Source: Prorocentrum cordatum (taxonomy: Eukaryota > Sar > Dinophyceae > Prorocentrales > Prorocentraceae). From it: a stretch of 46,500 nt of DNA. Below are positions 20,931-30,615 of the stretch, in pieces (position 1 is the stretch's first letter; every line of letters begins with the position of its first letter). Both the position numbers and the translations under genes were made by a program. Location of the stretch: positions 412,559 to 459,058 of the forward strand of contig CAUYUJ010003414.1 in assembly GCA_963575745.1 (NCBI GenBank). The letters are read 5' to 3'. Under the pieces are notes generated by a model that saw nothing but the letters and a program-made list of their open reading frames with translations, ran no database searches and had not been told where the DNA came from.

Positions 20931-21331
20931 CTCCTCCTCCTACTCCTCTCCATCCTCCGGCTGCGCTCTCCACTCATCACTACCACCATCACCATCACCA
21001 TCATCATTACCGTCACCACCACCACCACCACCACCATCATCATCATCAGCATCAGCATCCTCATCATCACCATCACCAACATCAACATTAGCATCATCAT
21101 CGCCACAAGGACAATCGCACCACCATCACACCACAATCATCATCATCAACATCATCATCGTCGTCGTCGCCATCGCAATCGTCAACAGCAGAATAAGCAT
21201 CCTCATCAACAACATCATAATCGCCATCGTCACCATCACCATAAGCGTAATCAGCATCATCACCATCATCAACACCACCACCATCATCATCACCATCATC
21301 AGCATCATGTCCTCCTCTTCTTCATCATCAC

Positions 21332-21368
<37 letters not shown>

Positions 21369-21715
21369 TGGATCATCATCATCACCATCATTAGCGTTGT
21401 CAGCATCACCATCTCCATCTCCATCACCATCGTCATCATCACCATTGTCATCATCATCGTCATCATCATCGTCATCGTCATCATCATGATCATCATCAAC
21501 ATCATCCTCATCACGATCATCATGACCATCATTACCGTCAGCATCATCATCATACTCATGATCATCAACATTACAACCAAGATCACAACCACCACCACCA
21601 CCATCCATCATCATCAAAACCATCAATATCATTATCATCATCATCATCATCATCATCATCACAATCACAAACACCATCAACATCACCATCAACATCACCA
21701 CCACCACACTTATCC
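20931..21715. repeat. CTC then ATC/ACC triplet array
   Basis: A CTC block to 20950, then CATCAT/CACCAT triplets to 21715. Poly-Asp, poly-His and poly-Met frames here are rejected as genes. Confidence 0.95.
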
Positions 21716-21861
21716 TGAATTCTTTTGTACACAACTCCTCCCTGTCGTACCCCGCGGCCAGTCGAAAGAGCGAGCCGGGCGATTCGCCTGAGATCTCCCT
21801 ATCATTTATGAATTTGAAGCTAAAAAAACTTGCACCATAATCACAAAAGAAGGCGGGTCAC

Positions 21862-22335
21862 TTACAAAATGTGGCTCTCGCCCCAGCGCCGCATACATTC
21901 GTCTTAAACAACTGCACGCGTTTCACACATTGAGGGGGATTGGTTTTCAAAATGCGGCTCTCGCATTAGCGCTACGCATAATTGCTTAAGAAATTGAAAA
22001 CGTTGCACGGATGGAGGGCGGGTCGTTTGCAAAATGCGGCTCTCGCCTGAGCGGCGCGCAGAATCGTCTGAAACACATGCAAGAATTTCACAGACAGATT
22101 GAGGGCGGTTCGTTTTCAAAATGTGGCTCTCGCCTTCGCGCTGCGCAAATGCAAGAGGTTCACGGCTGGAGAGCGGCTCGTTTCGAAGATATGGCTCTCG
22201 CTTTGACGCCGCCCATACTCGTTTGTAAAACATGCAAAAATTTCACGGATTGAGGGCGTTCTTCTCTTTTCTTCAAAATGTGGCTCTCGCCAATGCCGCG
22301 CACATTCGTTTGAAAAAGTTGCACGAATTTCGCTG
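21862..22335. repeat. 82-bp tandem array, six degenerate copies
   Basis: GGCTCTCG recurs at 21873, 21956, 22037, 22125, 22193 and 22282. Around it lie TTTCAAAATGTGGCTCTCGC, then CGCGCACATTCGT, then CATGCAAGAATTTCACGGAT, then TGAGGGCGG. Spacing varies from 68 to 89 bp. Confidence 0.8.
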
Positions 22336-22354
22336 CTCCTCATGTATTACCTTC

Positions 22355-22520
22355 CAGAGTGGTGTTTTCGAACGGATCAAGATTGCCAGGGCGCAACAAT
22401 TACGTTGATTCGCGGTGTTGAAATCCCAGGCATGGTGTCCTGGCGCGGTCCAGCATCGTCCAGACGCAACGGTCAGGTTGACTCGCGGCGTTGAAGCCCT
22501 GAGAATGGTGTTTTGGTGCG
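22355..22520. repeat. Tandem duplication of about 77 bp
   Basis: GCGCAACAATTACGTTGATT, then CGCGGTGTTGAAATCCCAGG, then CATGGTG is followed by ACGCAACGGTCAGGTTGACT, then CGCGGCGTTGAAGCCCTGAG, then AATGGTG. The copies are diverged. No gene in the stretch 22336-22670. Confidence 0.65.
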
Positions 22521-22674
22521 CTTCCGGATTCCCACACGGCTGTTTCCCAACGGGACGCTTCCCTCAGTGGAAGTAAACCCTTGTACGGCGCCTATGAAGA
22601 GGAAGCTTTGGGGAAAGGTGTATCCAAACATCAAAGAGAAGTCTTGGGTTTACACTGGTCCTCATCGTTGGCCC

Positions 22675-22746
22675 CGTCCTCATCATCAACCTCACGCTCA
22701 CCAAGACCATCACCATCAGCATCATCATCATCACCATTATCGTAAC

Positions 22747-22783
<37 letters not shown>

Positions 22784-24030
22784 GTCGCCATCACCGTCCT
22801 GGTACCGATCATGATCCTCATCGTAATTATCATGATCATCATTATTACCATCATCCTCATCATCATCGTCATCATCAGCACATCAGCACTATCAGCATCA
22901 TTCATGTTAGCATTACCAGAATCACCATCACGATCATCATCACCATCACCATCGCCAACAACAGCATTATCATCATCAGCATCAACATCAGCATCACACT
23001 CATCAGTGTAATCACAATCATCAGCGTAATCACAATCATCATCATTAGTACCCGCAGCAGCATCAACATCATCACAACCATCATTATCTGGAGTGTCAAA
23101 ATCATCAAAATCATCATCACGATCACCACCGTGGTGATCATGGTCATATTCATCATCATGCTCATAATCATCATCACCATCATCATCATGGTCGTTACCA
23201 TCATCATCATCATCATCATCATCTCAATCATCGCCATCACCAGCATCACCCTCATCCATTGCACCATCATCATCATACTCATCATCATCAGCATCATCAT
23301 CATGGTCGTTACCATCATCATCTCAATCATCGCCATCACCAGCGTCACCCTCATCCATTGCACCATCATCATCATACTCATCATCATCAGCATCATCAGC
23401 ATCACCATTAGCAACACCACTATCATCATGCTCACCACGAGCATCTCGACCACCATCGTCATCATCATCAACATCAAAAGCGTCACCATCATCATCATCA
23501 CCTTCCTCCTCATCATCATGCTCATCCTCATCATTCGCCGCATCAGTATCATCATCATACTCGTCATCCTCACCCTCGTAATCACTATCACCATCATCAT
23601 CATTATCACCACCATCGCCGTTGTCAGCAGCAACTTATCATCGTCGTCATCAACCACAACATCATAACTAGCAACATCATCATCACCATCATTTCCTACA
23701 CCATCATCACCATCATCACCGTCATAACCATCATCGATATTATTCCCATCCCTATCACCGTAATCACCACGAACAGTATCATCCTCGTAAGCATCATCGT
23801 CACCATCAACACACTCATCATAGTCAGCATCAACACCATCACCATTATCATCACCGCCATTACCATCACCACCATCACCATTCCCATCACCATCACCATT
23901 GTCGTCATCATCGTAATCGTCATCGACCTCCTCCTCCTCATCATCACCATCACCATCATCGACATCAGCATCATCAACATCAACATCATCACCATCAACA
24001 TCAACATGAACATCATCACCATCAACACCA
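22675..24030. repeat. ATC/CATCAC triplet array, 1.35 kb
   Basis: Interrupted CATCAT triplets with CATGGTCGTTACCATCATC blocks. One segment of about 115 bp (23166-23270) is duplicated at 23295-23395. The long open frames on both strands come from the absence of stop triplets in the repeat. Confidence 0.95.
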
Positions 24031-24154
24031 ACACCCACGCCAAGAACCGAAACCTTGGCTTTGAATGGAAGCGCGCCTTGTCAACACTTGATCCGGGCTC
24101 TTCGCGAATACGTGCCCGGGACGTGGCCCGGGATTTTTTTGACGCCACCGTCTC

Positions 24155-24492
24155 GGCTTCTCCGGCCAGTGGCCCATCCGTGTGCATGCGGTGCCCTCCA
24201 GAGCGGAGTCGTTGCTGCACCAGCAACCGAGGCCTTCGTAGTCATATGTCTCGTGTCCACGCCGTCGGTAACGACGCACGATAGTATGTCAAAGACTCTT
24301 CTTGCCCACTGCAAGAAGGTGTTCTCAAGCCGTCCTGCTGCAATCGATCATCTGGCGTACAGGACCAAGCGCTGCAGAGACTCCCTTGCTTCACTCAGCC
24401 CCCTCGCTGAGAGTGTAGTTGCTCGTCTTGATCTGGCTGATCGCGACAAGGCTCGTGAGATAGGCTGGGCTGCTTGCCTGGGTCACGCTTAG
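24155..24492 (+). pseudogene. Decayed zinc-finger fragment, probably retroelement-derived
   Basis: Frame 3 reads CMRCPPERS, then NRGLRSHMSRVHAVGNDAR, a C2H2-like finger, and stops at TAG (24282-24284). It would continue YVKDSSCP, then another frame gives HCKKVFSSRPAAIDHLAYRT and KRCRDSL, a second Cys-rich finger, to the TAG at 24490-24492. Joining needs one stop to be read through and one frame change. Fingers of this kind occur in dinoflagellate retroelement proteins, but no polymerase or nuclease motif lies nearby, so the origin is an inference. Confidence 0.5.
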
Positions 24493-24569
24493 CCCTGTAC
24501 AGCTCTCGCTGGCGCGCGATATTGTCTTGACACCTTTTGAATCGTCACATCTCATGCTCTAACGTCTGA

Positions 24570-24750
24570 AATCAAAACATCATCATCACCACCACCATCA
24601 CCATGAACACCATCAACATCATCATCATCATCATCACCACCATTACCACCATCATCATCACCATCATCATATTATCATCATTATCATCATCATATTATCA
24701 TCATCATATTATCATCATATTATCATCATTATCATCATCATCACCATCAT
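24570..24750. repeat. ATC/ATT triplet array
   Basis: CATCATCACCACC units, then CATATTATCATCATTATC repeats. Confidence 0.95.
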
Positions 24751-25304
24751 CCTTCCCTCCCTCCTCACCCTCGCTTCACATCCTCCGTCCACCCTCCGCC
24801 TCCCTCTTCCTTCTCATCCCTATGATTATTCCTCGTCGTCGTCGTCGTCCTTTCGGCGGTGGACTAACCTCCCTCAATAAACCTCCCCTTATTGAAAACG
24901 GCCTGGGACCGAAACCGACGGACCTGGACCCGCAGAAAGGACGGCCGCGACGCCCCCTCGCGCACCGAAGACGGCCAACTCCTGAATCGACGCGGCAGGG
25001 TAGGAGGTCTATCCACCTCCGATCCTTCTCCTGCTCCTACTCCCTTCGGGAGCGGCCAAGAGGGGGGTGTCCAAGAGGGGGGGGTGCAAATCATGACCGG
25101 CGGCATGTGCGCGGCCCAGCGGGGAGGCCAGGGACGTAATGAAACAAGAAAAGGCGCCATGAAATCCGGGGAGATATCATGGCCCCCGCCATGATATCCA
25201 CCCCCCCCTAGTCATCGCCCCCCTCTTTGCCGCCCCCGATACTCCCTCGCTCTCTCCACCCTCATCCCAGGGCATCAGGACGAGGACGGTGGCGGCTCCG
25301 TGAG
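24751..25304. other. Unassigned spacer
   Basis: Mixed sequence with GTCGTCGTC at 24834-24850 and a perfect hairpin at 25173-25198. On minus it would follow UEV exon 4 and may be intron of that gene. No further exon was recognised. Confidence 0.4.
25173..25198. other. Perfect 11-bp hairpin
   Basis: GATATCATGGC (25173-25183), four Cs, then GCCATGATATC (25188-25198). Function unknown. Confidence 0.8.
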
Positions 25305-26444
25305 CTGGTAGCTGCGCTGGTTCCAGCTCTGCAAGTACGGCACCGTGGTGAGACCCCCGGGTCGACGTGCGGATGGCAGGAGGGCCCCAACGACACTCCA
25401 GTACCATCATCGGCCTGACCTAAAGAACGATAAATACGGAACGAAGCCCCTTTATCCCAAGAAATAACGCATAAGGAACGATAAATAACAAATAACGCAT
25501 AAGGAACTGTAAACAACGCATCCAAACCTAAGGAACGACCGAGCCCCTTTTGAAAAGTAAGTGTTCCTTATTCAAGCCGCTCACTGTACCGATCCTGGCC
25601 AGGACCACCCTGGGCCCAGGATCGGTGTATCCGCCTTCCTGCCATGGCCAGGATGCCTATATACACCGATCCTGGGTCCAGGCTCGGCCTGGCCAGGATC
25701 GGCGTAGGTGCAGGCGTATAGTTGGTGCCCTCCGAGATGGGGACTCTTGAGCGCCATGCCGGCGGCGGGCGTCACGAAGCAGCGCGGTGGGCACCTCGCA
25801 GGAGGGCCCCAACCAGACACCGACACCGATCCTGGCCAGGATCACCCTGGGCCCAGGATCGGCGTATACGCCCTCCTGCCTTGGGCGAGAAGGCCTATAC
25901 ACCGATCCTGGGCCAGGGGTGATCCTAGCCAGGATCGGTGTTGGCGTTTTGTCGGTGCCCTGCGACCTCGGGTACGGGGGGTCGAAATAGAGGGTGACGG
26001 GGATGTTGTAGGTCCCACCCCTGTAACTTATCGGCACGACGCCGCTGATAGAAGACAAACAAAAACGCCATGAACATAACCTTTTGGCGCTCCGCGCGGA
26101 TTTCTTGGATCTGCGCTGGACCCCCTCCTTGGCGCGCGGAGCGCGCCAGGGGCGGCGCCGGAGGCGCCCTCAGAAGGGGCCCAGCGCGGATCCAAGAAAT
26201 CCGCGCGGAGCGCCAAAAGTTTATGCTTATGGCGTTTTTCCCTCTTCGGGCTGAGGTAGAACAGCGTGGCAGACTTCCCGCCGCCGGTGAACTGCTGCGC
26301 GGCGGGCTGCAGGCCGTCGCTGGACCGGAGGAGGCTCGCCACGTCGTTGCGCAGCCTGTCCTTCTGCTCGTACTGGTAGGGCACCTGCCTCAGCACGCTG
26401 TCGAGTCTCGCCAGCCTCTGCTGCACGCCCTCCCCCGCCGCCAT
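25305..26444 (-). CDS. UEV-domain protein gene, TSG101/VPS23-like (5' exons 1-4)
   Basis: UEV proteins are ubiquitin E2-like folds without the catalytic Cys; TSG101/VPS23 is the ubiquitin-binding subunit of ESCRT-I in endosomal sorting. Exon 1 (26444-26251) starts MAAGEGVQQRLARLDSVLRQ and reaches GGGKSATLFYLS. Exon 2 (26044-25967) gives GVVPISYRGGTYNIPVTLYF then DPPYPR. Exon 3 (25794-25736) gives CPPRCFVTPAAGMALKSPH. Exon 4 (25371-25305) gives PHVDP, GGLTTVPYLQSWNQRSYQ. The order YRG..YNIPV, PYP..PP.CFV.P, HVD..G, PYL..W is the UEV signature. Joins 1-2 and 2-3 are in frame. In exon 4 the G5 run near 25355-25359 is one base short of keeping HVDP and GGLTT in one frame, either a lesion or a sequencing error. 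Introns 1-3 are inverted-repeat elements (listed separately). The rest of the gene may lie far downstream (see 11430-11516). Confidence 0.8.
25372..25735 (-). mobile_element. UEV intron 3: family C element, 364 bp
   Basis: Bordered by CCATC on both sides (25736-25740 and 25372-25376). It starts TCGGAGGGCACCAAC and ends as the complement of GGAGGGCCCCAAC, like intron 2. It contains CCGATCCTGGCCAGG and CCCAGGATCGGTGTAT dyads (25581-25712) and an A-rich segment with repeated AACGATAAATA/AACGCATAAGG. Wherever the cut is placed within CCATC, the intron does not end in AG, so it is non-canonical or the border is mis-set. Confidence 0.65.
25795..25966 (-). mobile_element. UEV intron 2: family C element, 172 bp, GT-AG
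   Basis: The intron runs GTCGCAGGGCACC ... CCTGCGAG. After the flanking 6-bp direct repeat CGAGGT, the two ends are inverted: CAACACCGATCCTGGC on one side and its counterpart GACACCGATCCTGGCC on the complement of the other. Each half also holds a CCAGGATCGG/CCGATCCTGG dyad. The whole intron is the element. Confidence 0.75.
26045..26250 (-). mobile_element. UEV intron 1: family A element, 206 bp
   Basis: Flanked by the direct repeat TCAGC (exon CTCAGC, intron end ATCAGC), which lets the exons join as YLS-GVVP. Arms contain AAAAACGCCATAAGCATAAA, then CTTTTGGCGCTCCGCGCGGA, then TTTCTTGGATCC and their inverted partners; the centre is a GC-rich dyad. If cut to end in AG, the intron starts with CC. 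The same element, in whole or in part, is at 1.5, 2.0, 2.5 and 11.3 kb. Confidence 0.8.
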
Positions 26445-27128
26445 CGGCCCGCCGCGCGAGGCTCGCGAGAGGCCGAGGCCGACGGCGGCGCGGTGCGCGC
26501 GCGGGGCGCGGCGCCCCCTTCCGGGGCCGAGGCACGGCTGCGGCGGCGGGCCCGGAGACAGACGGCGCCGACGGCGGCGATGACAACGGCGGTGCGGTGC
26601 GGTGGCGGCGACGTCGGCGGCGACAGCGATGACGGCGGCGATGGCCACGGCGGCGACACTGACGGCTGCCGGGGGGGACGACGGCGACGGCGGAGCCTAC
26701 GGGATCGTCTTGAGAGCCTCTTGGGATTTCTCGGGCTTCTCCGGAGGCCTTCCTGGACCTTCTTGAGGCGATCTCCGAACCCCTCAGGCCCAATGGGGAC
26801 CCGATTGGTCGCGAGAAACACGGGAAATCAAATGCGCTTGGGGATGGCATTGAAGGATCTGAAAAGTCGGAGGCCCGGGTGTCGTGGGTCCTCTTGGAGG
26901 CCTATGGAACCACCTTCGAGGCCTCTTGCCTTGATTGTTCATGGCATCTTAGGAAAGTTTGGGTCATCCTGGGTCAATACTTTTGCCTATTTGGCTGATC
27001 CTACTTGGGTCAATACTTTTTTGTCTATGTGGGTCAATCCTTTGGCATCGTTGGGGAATGTGTGGGCCTCTGGAATTCTGGGTGCCACGGGACACCCTGG
27101 GCGCGACTGGGTCACACGCATGGATCGG
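26445..27128. other. 5' flank of the UEV gene, no other gene recognised
   Basis: A GC-rich CGGCGG stretch (26460-26700) lies just upstream of the UEV start on minus. Further on, TGGGTCAATACTTTTT words recur three times at 26970-27045. No promoter element could be identified. Confidence 0.45.
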
Positions 27129-27320
27129 CGGCGAGCGAGGGGGGAAGTGAGACGGAGAAGGCCTTCTCAGAAGGCGGCGGGACTTCTCGGAGGCCCTCGC
27201 GCTTTCTGAGAAGTCTTCGGTGTCTTCGGGGAGGGCTCGGCAAATTTCTCAGAAGGCTGGGGGACCTCTGAGCCTTCTGAGAAGGCCCGCCCCGTCTCAC
27301 TTCCCCCCGGGCTCGCCACC
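27129..27320. mobile_element. Family E foldback element
   Basis: The left arm is GGCGGCGAGCGAGGGGGGAA, then GTGAGACGGAGAAGGCCTTC, then TCAGAAGGC. The right arm is the inverse of GGTGGCGAGCCCGGGGGGAA, then GTGAGACGGGGCGGGCCTTC, then TCAGAAGGC. Arms are about 50 bp and the loop about 95 bp, with extra CTTCTGAGAAG dyads. No coding capacity. Confidence 0.75.
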
Positions 27321-27625
27321 AAATGGAGTGAGGTTGGGACCTCTCTGGAGCACATGGGGGAACACTGGAGCATAATTGGCCGTATCGGGCGATCTTGGGA
27401 GCATGTTGGCGCCTCAGAGGGACACTTTGCGGCCATCGTGGGCCGTCTTGGTGCCATTGTGGGGCGTTTTCGGCCTTGTTGAACCGATTCTGGCCCAACA
27501 TTTTGGCCTCTTCGCCTCGCAGCAAAGCGTATCTACCAGACGTGAATACACTCAGCAGTTGGCGGAGCACAAATGGACTGATAGGCTAACAAGCATACTT
27601 GCACGCATAAAGAGATTAGGAGGCG

Positions 27626-27925
27626 ACTACTGGGAAGTTTTCGTCGGAAGGATTACAAGGGATTGAGCCCCATTGGGGGGCTGTTACGCCGGAGTGAGCC
27701 TCGGATCAAGCGGGATCAAGCCGGATTCAGCGGGTTTAAGCCAGATAGATTAAGCCGGATTAAGCGGGATCAAGCCGGATTAAACAAGATTTCGGACCAA
27801 GGCAAATCAGAATTTGACCTCCCAGGAGTTGCATGCGAAGAGGGGCGTGCGCGCAAGCAATCACTTCTGGTCCCAGAAGGCAGGGCTCTGCAAGAAGCTT
27901 TTCCGTGCGCACATACAGAGAGAGG

Positions 27926-27958
<33 letters not shown>

Positions 27959-28258
27959 CGAGAGCGAGAGAGGCGAGAAGAGAAGGCGAGAGCGGCGACC
28001 GCGGAGGAGGAGGAGGAGGAGGAACAAATCGGAAGCAACTACTGGAAGGTCTTCGTCGGAAGGGCCAAGGAGGATTAACCCCATTGGGGGGCCGTTACGC
28101 CGGAAGGGGCCTCGGACTAAACGGAATTAAGCCGCCGGATTAAGCGAGATTAATCGGGATTAAACTGGATTAAACGGGATTGAGCTGGATTAAGCTGCAT
28201 TTCGGACCAGGGCAAATTCGGAATTTGATCTCCCAGGAGTTGCATCCCAGGAGAAGGA
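27626..28258. repeat. Direct duplication of about 220 bp, units 410 bp apart
   Basis: Unit 1 (27626-27840): TACTGGGAAGTTTTCGTCGG, CCCCATTGGGGGGCTGTTAC, AAGCCGGATTAAGCGGGATC, ATTTCGGACCAAGGCAAATC, CTCCCAGGAGTTGCAT. Unit 2 (28036-28252) has the same blocks in the same order. Within units, AAGCCGGATTAAGCGGGAT is itself repeated. Between them lies a (GA)n tract at 27916-27976. Confidence 0.85.
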
Positions 28259-28311
28259 AAGCGGCCCGCCCAAGCCAAGCGCAAGCATTCACGCGGGCCA
28301 AAAGCATCAGG

Positions 28312-28440
28312 CCTGCCATCGCTCAGACGTCCATTTCCTGAGTTTGCTTCCGTCGTGCTTTGCTCTCATAATGGTCCGACCCTGGGACCCGACGTAGGGG
28401 AACACAAACGTCGTAGAACGTCACGCCCGGAGCTCTAGAC
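28312..28440. mobile_element. Family B element, diverged
   Basis: Left arm CCATCGCTCAGACGTCCATT. The right side (GACGTAGGGGAACACAAACG, then TCGTAGAACGTCACGC) only weakly matches the expected inverted arm. Confidence 0.5.
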
Positions 28441-28554
28441 CCTATCCTTGTGTGTCGTTCTTCGAGTCGGATCGAATTGTGAGGGCCCCCGGGGCCTGGT
28501 CAGAGGCGACAACGACCGATCCGAAACAATGGAAACGCTAGGATCTCAGAGAAG

Positions 28555-28790
28555 GTGGTCTAGAGACTCACTGGCGGTGGCCTCGCCGAGAAACACACAC
28601 ACAAACACACACACACACACACACAAACGTCCAGGCGATGCCAGGAAGGGGGCGTGCGCGGGCAGCAGGTGCGGGGCAGGACAGCGGCCGTGCTTTGCTC
28701 TATCAAGACGGTCCAAGATGGTCTGGATCCCCTGGCGATGGCCTCGCCGAGAAGAACGCACGCGTCCGAGCGATGCCAAGAGCAAAAAGC
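28555..28790. mobile_element. Two adjacent family B arms with a (CA)n tract
   Basis: GGTGGCCTCGCCGAGAAACA, then an ACAC run (28597-28626), then CGTCCAGGCGATGCCAGG; and GATGGCCTCGCCGAGAAGAA, then CGCACGCGTCCGAGCGATGC (28738-28778). Both have the same orientation, as right arms of family B. Confidence 0.6.
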
Positions 28791-29120
28791 CTACAGTCAG
28801 CCCGTAGTTCTCAGAAGGGTGCGAGGTAAGGATGCAAGGGCCTCTCGAGGCCCACGTGAACGTTTCTCGAACGAGGCTGACCAGCGAAAGCCGCTGAGGA
28901 TGGGCCGACGAGGCAAGGATGCAAGGGCACCCTTGGAAAGGCTGCCCATCCTTATTATGCGGGTTGACTGTATGCGGGCCAGCCGTGAAGGGGCCCTGGG
29001 ACACGCAAACAAATAGACACACATCCCAGGACTCCTCATATCTCAAATTTTCTGGGTTCTCGGTTCCCCCCCCCACACTTCCACTCTTTTCCCAACCTCC
29101 TGGGGATCGACGCTGACCTG
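28791..29120. other. Unassigned spacer
   Basis: GCGAGGTAAGGATGCAAGGG (28819) recurs as ACGAGGCAAGGATGCAAGGG (28908). No supported gene. Confidence 0.4.
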
Positions 29121-29129
29121 TGTCAGTGT

Positions 29130-29600
29130 TTTTTTTTTCCCCTGCCGCAGCAGCGCGAGGGGCGGGGGCGGCGGCGCGGGCGGCGCGGCGCCCACCGCGA
29201 GCCCGAGCCCCAGGGCGCCCTTGGCCCAGTGCTCCGCCAGGCACTGGGCCAGGAGCTCCTCCTGTCGGGCGGGCCGCGGGGGCGGGCGGCGGCGGCGGCG
29301 GCGCAGCACGGGCAAGGCCAAGGCGCGCCGGCAAGACGTCGGCTCTCGGCCCTCTTCCTCCTCCTCGATCCTCCTCCTCGTTTTCCTCCTTCTCGATCCT
29401 CCTCCTCGTCCTCCTCTTCGATCCGCCTCCTCGATCCTCCGCGTCCTCGTCCTCTTCCTCCTCATCCTCCTCCTCCTCGATCCACCTCCTCCTCCTCCTC
29501 CTCTTCCTTCTTCCTCTTCCTCCTCCTCCTCAAACCCACGGCCTACATCTACCAACTCGAGCCCGACGGACCCGGGGCCATCTGCCCCGTCGGCCATGCG
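29130..29600 (-). CDS. Possible short exons on minus, unidentified
   Basis: On minus an ATG at about 29598 opens MADGADGPGSVGLELVDVGR before the GGA array (29535-29350). Beyond the array, RQEELLAQCLAEHWAKGALG and a Pro/Ala-rich stretch follow. The two parts could be exons separated by a purine-rich intron, as in better supported genes here. No domain is recognised, and GC-rich sequence stays open by chance. Confidence 0.2.
29350..29540. repeat. CTC/CTCGAT triplet array
   Basis: CTCCTCGATCCTCCTCCTCG-type units. Complementary GGA on minus. Confidence 0.9.
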
Positions 29601-29629
29601 AGCAAAGCCAGCGGCGCGCCCACGGGGGG

Positions 29630-29815
29630 GAAGGCGGACAAGGCGGGCCTCCTCCGAAGGTTCAGCAACCCGCCAGCCTGCGGAGATATTCCCCAGGCCT
29701 TCTCCGCAGCCGTGAAGGCTTCCCGGGAGGCCGCAGGGCTTCGAGACGCCCCGCCGCCCTTTGAGAAGGCCTGCCCCCCCTCCTCGTCTCCGCCGGCAAG
29801 CCGCCGCCAAGGGCG
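29630..29815. mobile_element. Diverged family E-like foldback
   Basis: AAGGCGGACAAGGCGGGCCT, then CCTCCGAAGG on the left; CTTTGAGAAGGCCTGCCCCC, then CGTCTCCGCCGGCAAGCCGC on the right. The right part is the inverse of the E arm at 27129 with many differences. Confidence 0.45.
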
Positions 29816-29989
29816 AACCGTAGCAAGGGTGGCCTTGGGTCCACGGCTCGCGGGCCGCTGGCGGGGTCGCCCCCCCCCGCCCCTGTCGCGCTGCACCCAG
29901 AAACCACGGTCCAAAGAGGTGACGCTGGCCAACGGGGTAGCTCGCGGCCGAAAAAAGGGGGGGGGGTCGACAAATGGGGAGGGGGCCGT

Positions 29990-30250
29990 AAAGGAGGGGC
30001 TGGCCTTGTGGAGGGAGTGGGAACGCGATGAGGAGAGGGGAAGGGGAGGGGAAAGGAGGGGGAGGGGGAGGAGGAGAAAGCGGAGGGGAGGGAATCGTAG
30101 GAGAGAGCGTGGCGAAAAGGGGAAGCGATGTGAGAGAATGGGGAAAGGGAACTCAATGGCGTGGAGCAGGGCGGAGGGAAATCGGAAGGAGCGGAAAGGG
30201 AGGAGAAGGAGGGACGGGGGAGGAAGCACAAGGGGAGGGACAGGATTGGA
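29990..30250. repeat. GGA/GGGGA purine-rich tract
   Basis: Irregular GGAGGGG/GGAAAGG sequence with few pyrimidines. The flanks (29816-29989 and 30251-30540) show no supported gene; a GAGAGA run is at 30499-30528. Confidence 0.85.
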
Positions 30251-30615
30251 TTGGCGCGTTTCAGTTGAGCTGGCGGAAGAAGCGTCGGACGCAGCTTCCT
30301 TCAAGCAAAGAGCCGCGACCCAGAGAGGGTTCGGATTCTTGAGGCGGCGCTGGGCCCCCCTCCCAAACTCGCGAGACGAGCATAAGCAAGCCGGAGGAGC
30401 AGCCAGCCGGCGCTGTCCCAAAACATCCGCACAGCCATCCAGGGGCACCACCTTGAACGATCATCTCCAACCCAAGCCGTGGTCAGGGAGAGGCAACCCA
30501 GAGAGAGAGAGAGAGAAAGAGAGAGAGAGCCCATAGAGGTGTCAGGAGCACCCTTGCACCTCCGGCCTTGCGTCGGGCTGTGGAAAAGATTCAATTGTCG
30601 TCAAGCGGCGTCAGT

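Noticed and set aside
22513-24038. Proteins of 380 aa on both strands in the ATC array
   Set aside because: Triplet-repeat translation; the poly-Asp, poly-Met and poly-Ile frames overlap each other and no other coding evidence exists.
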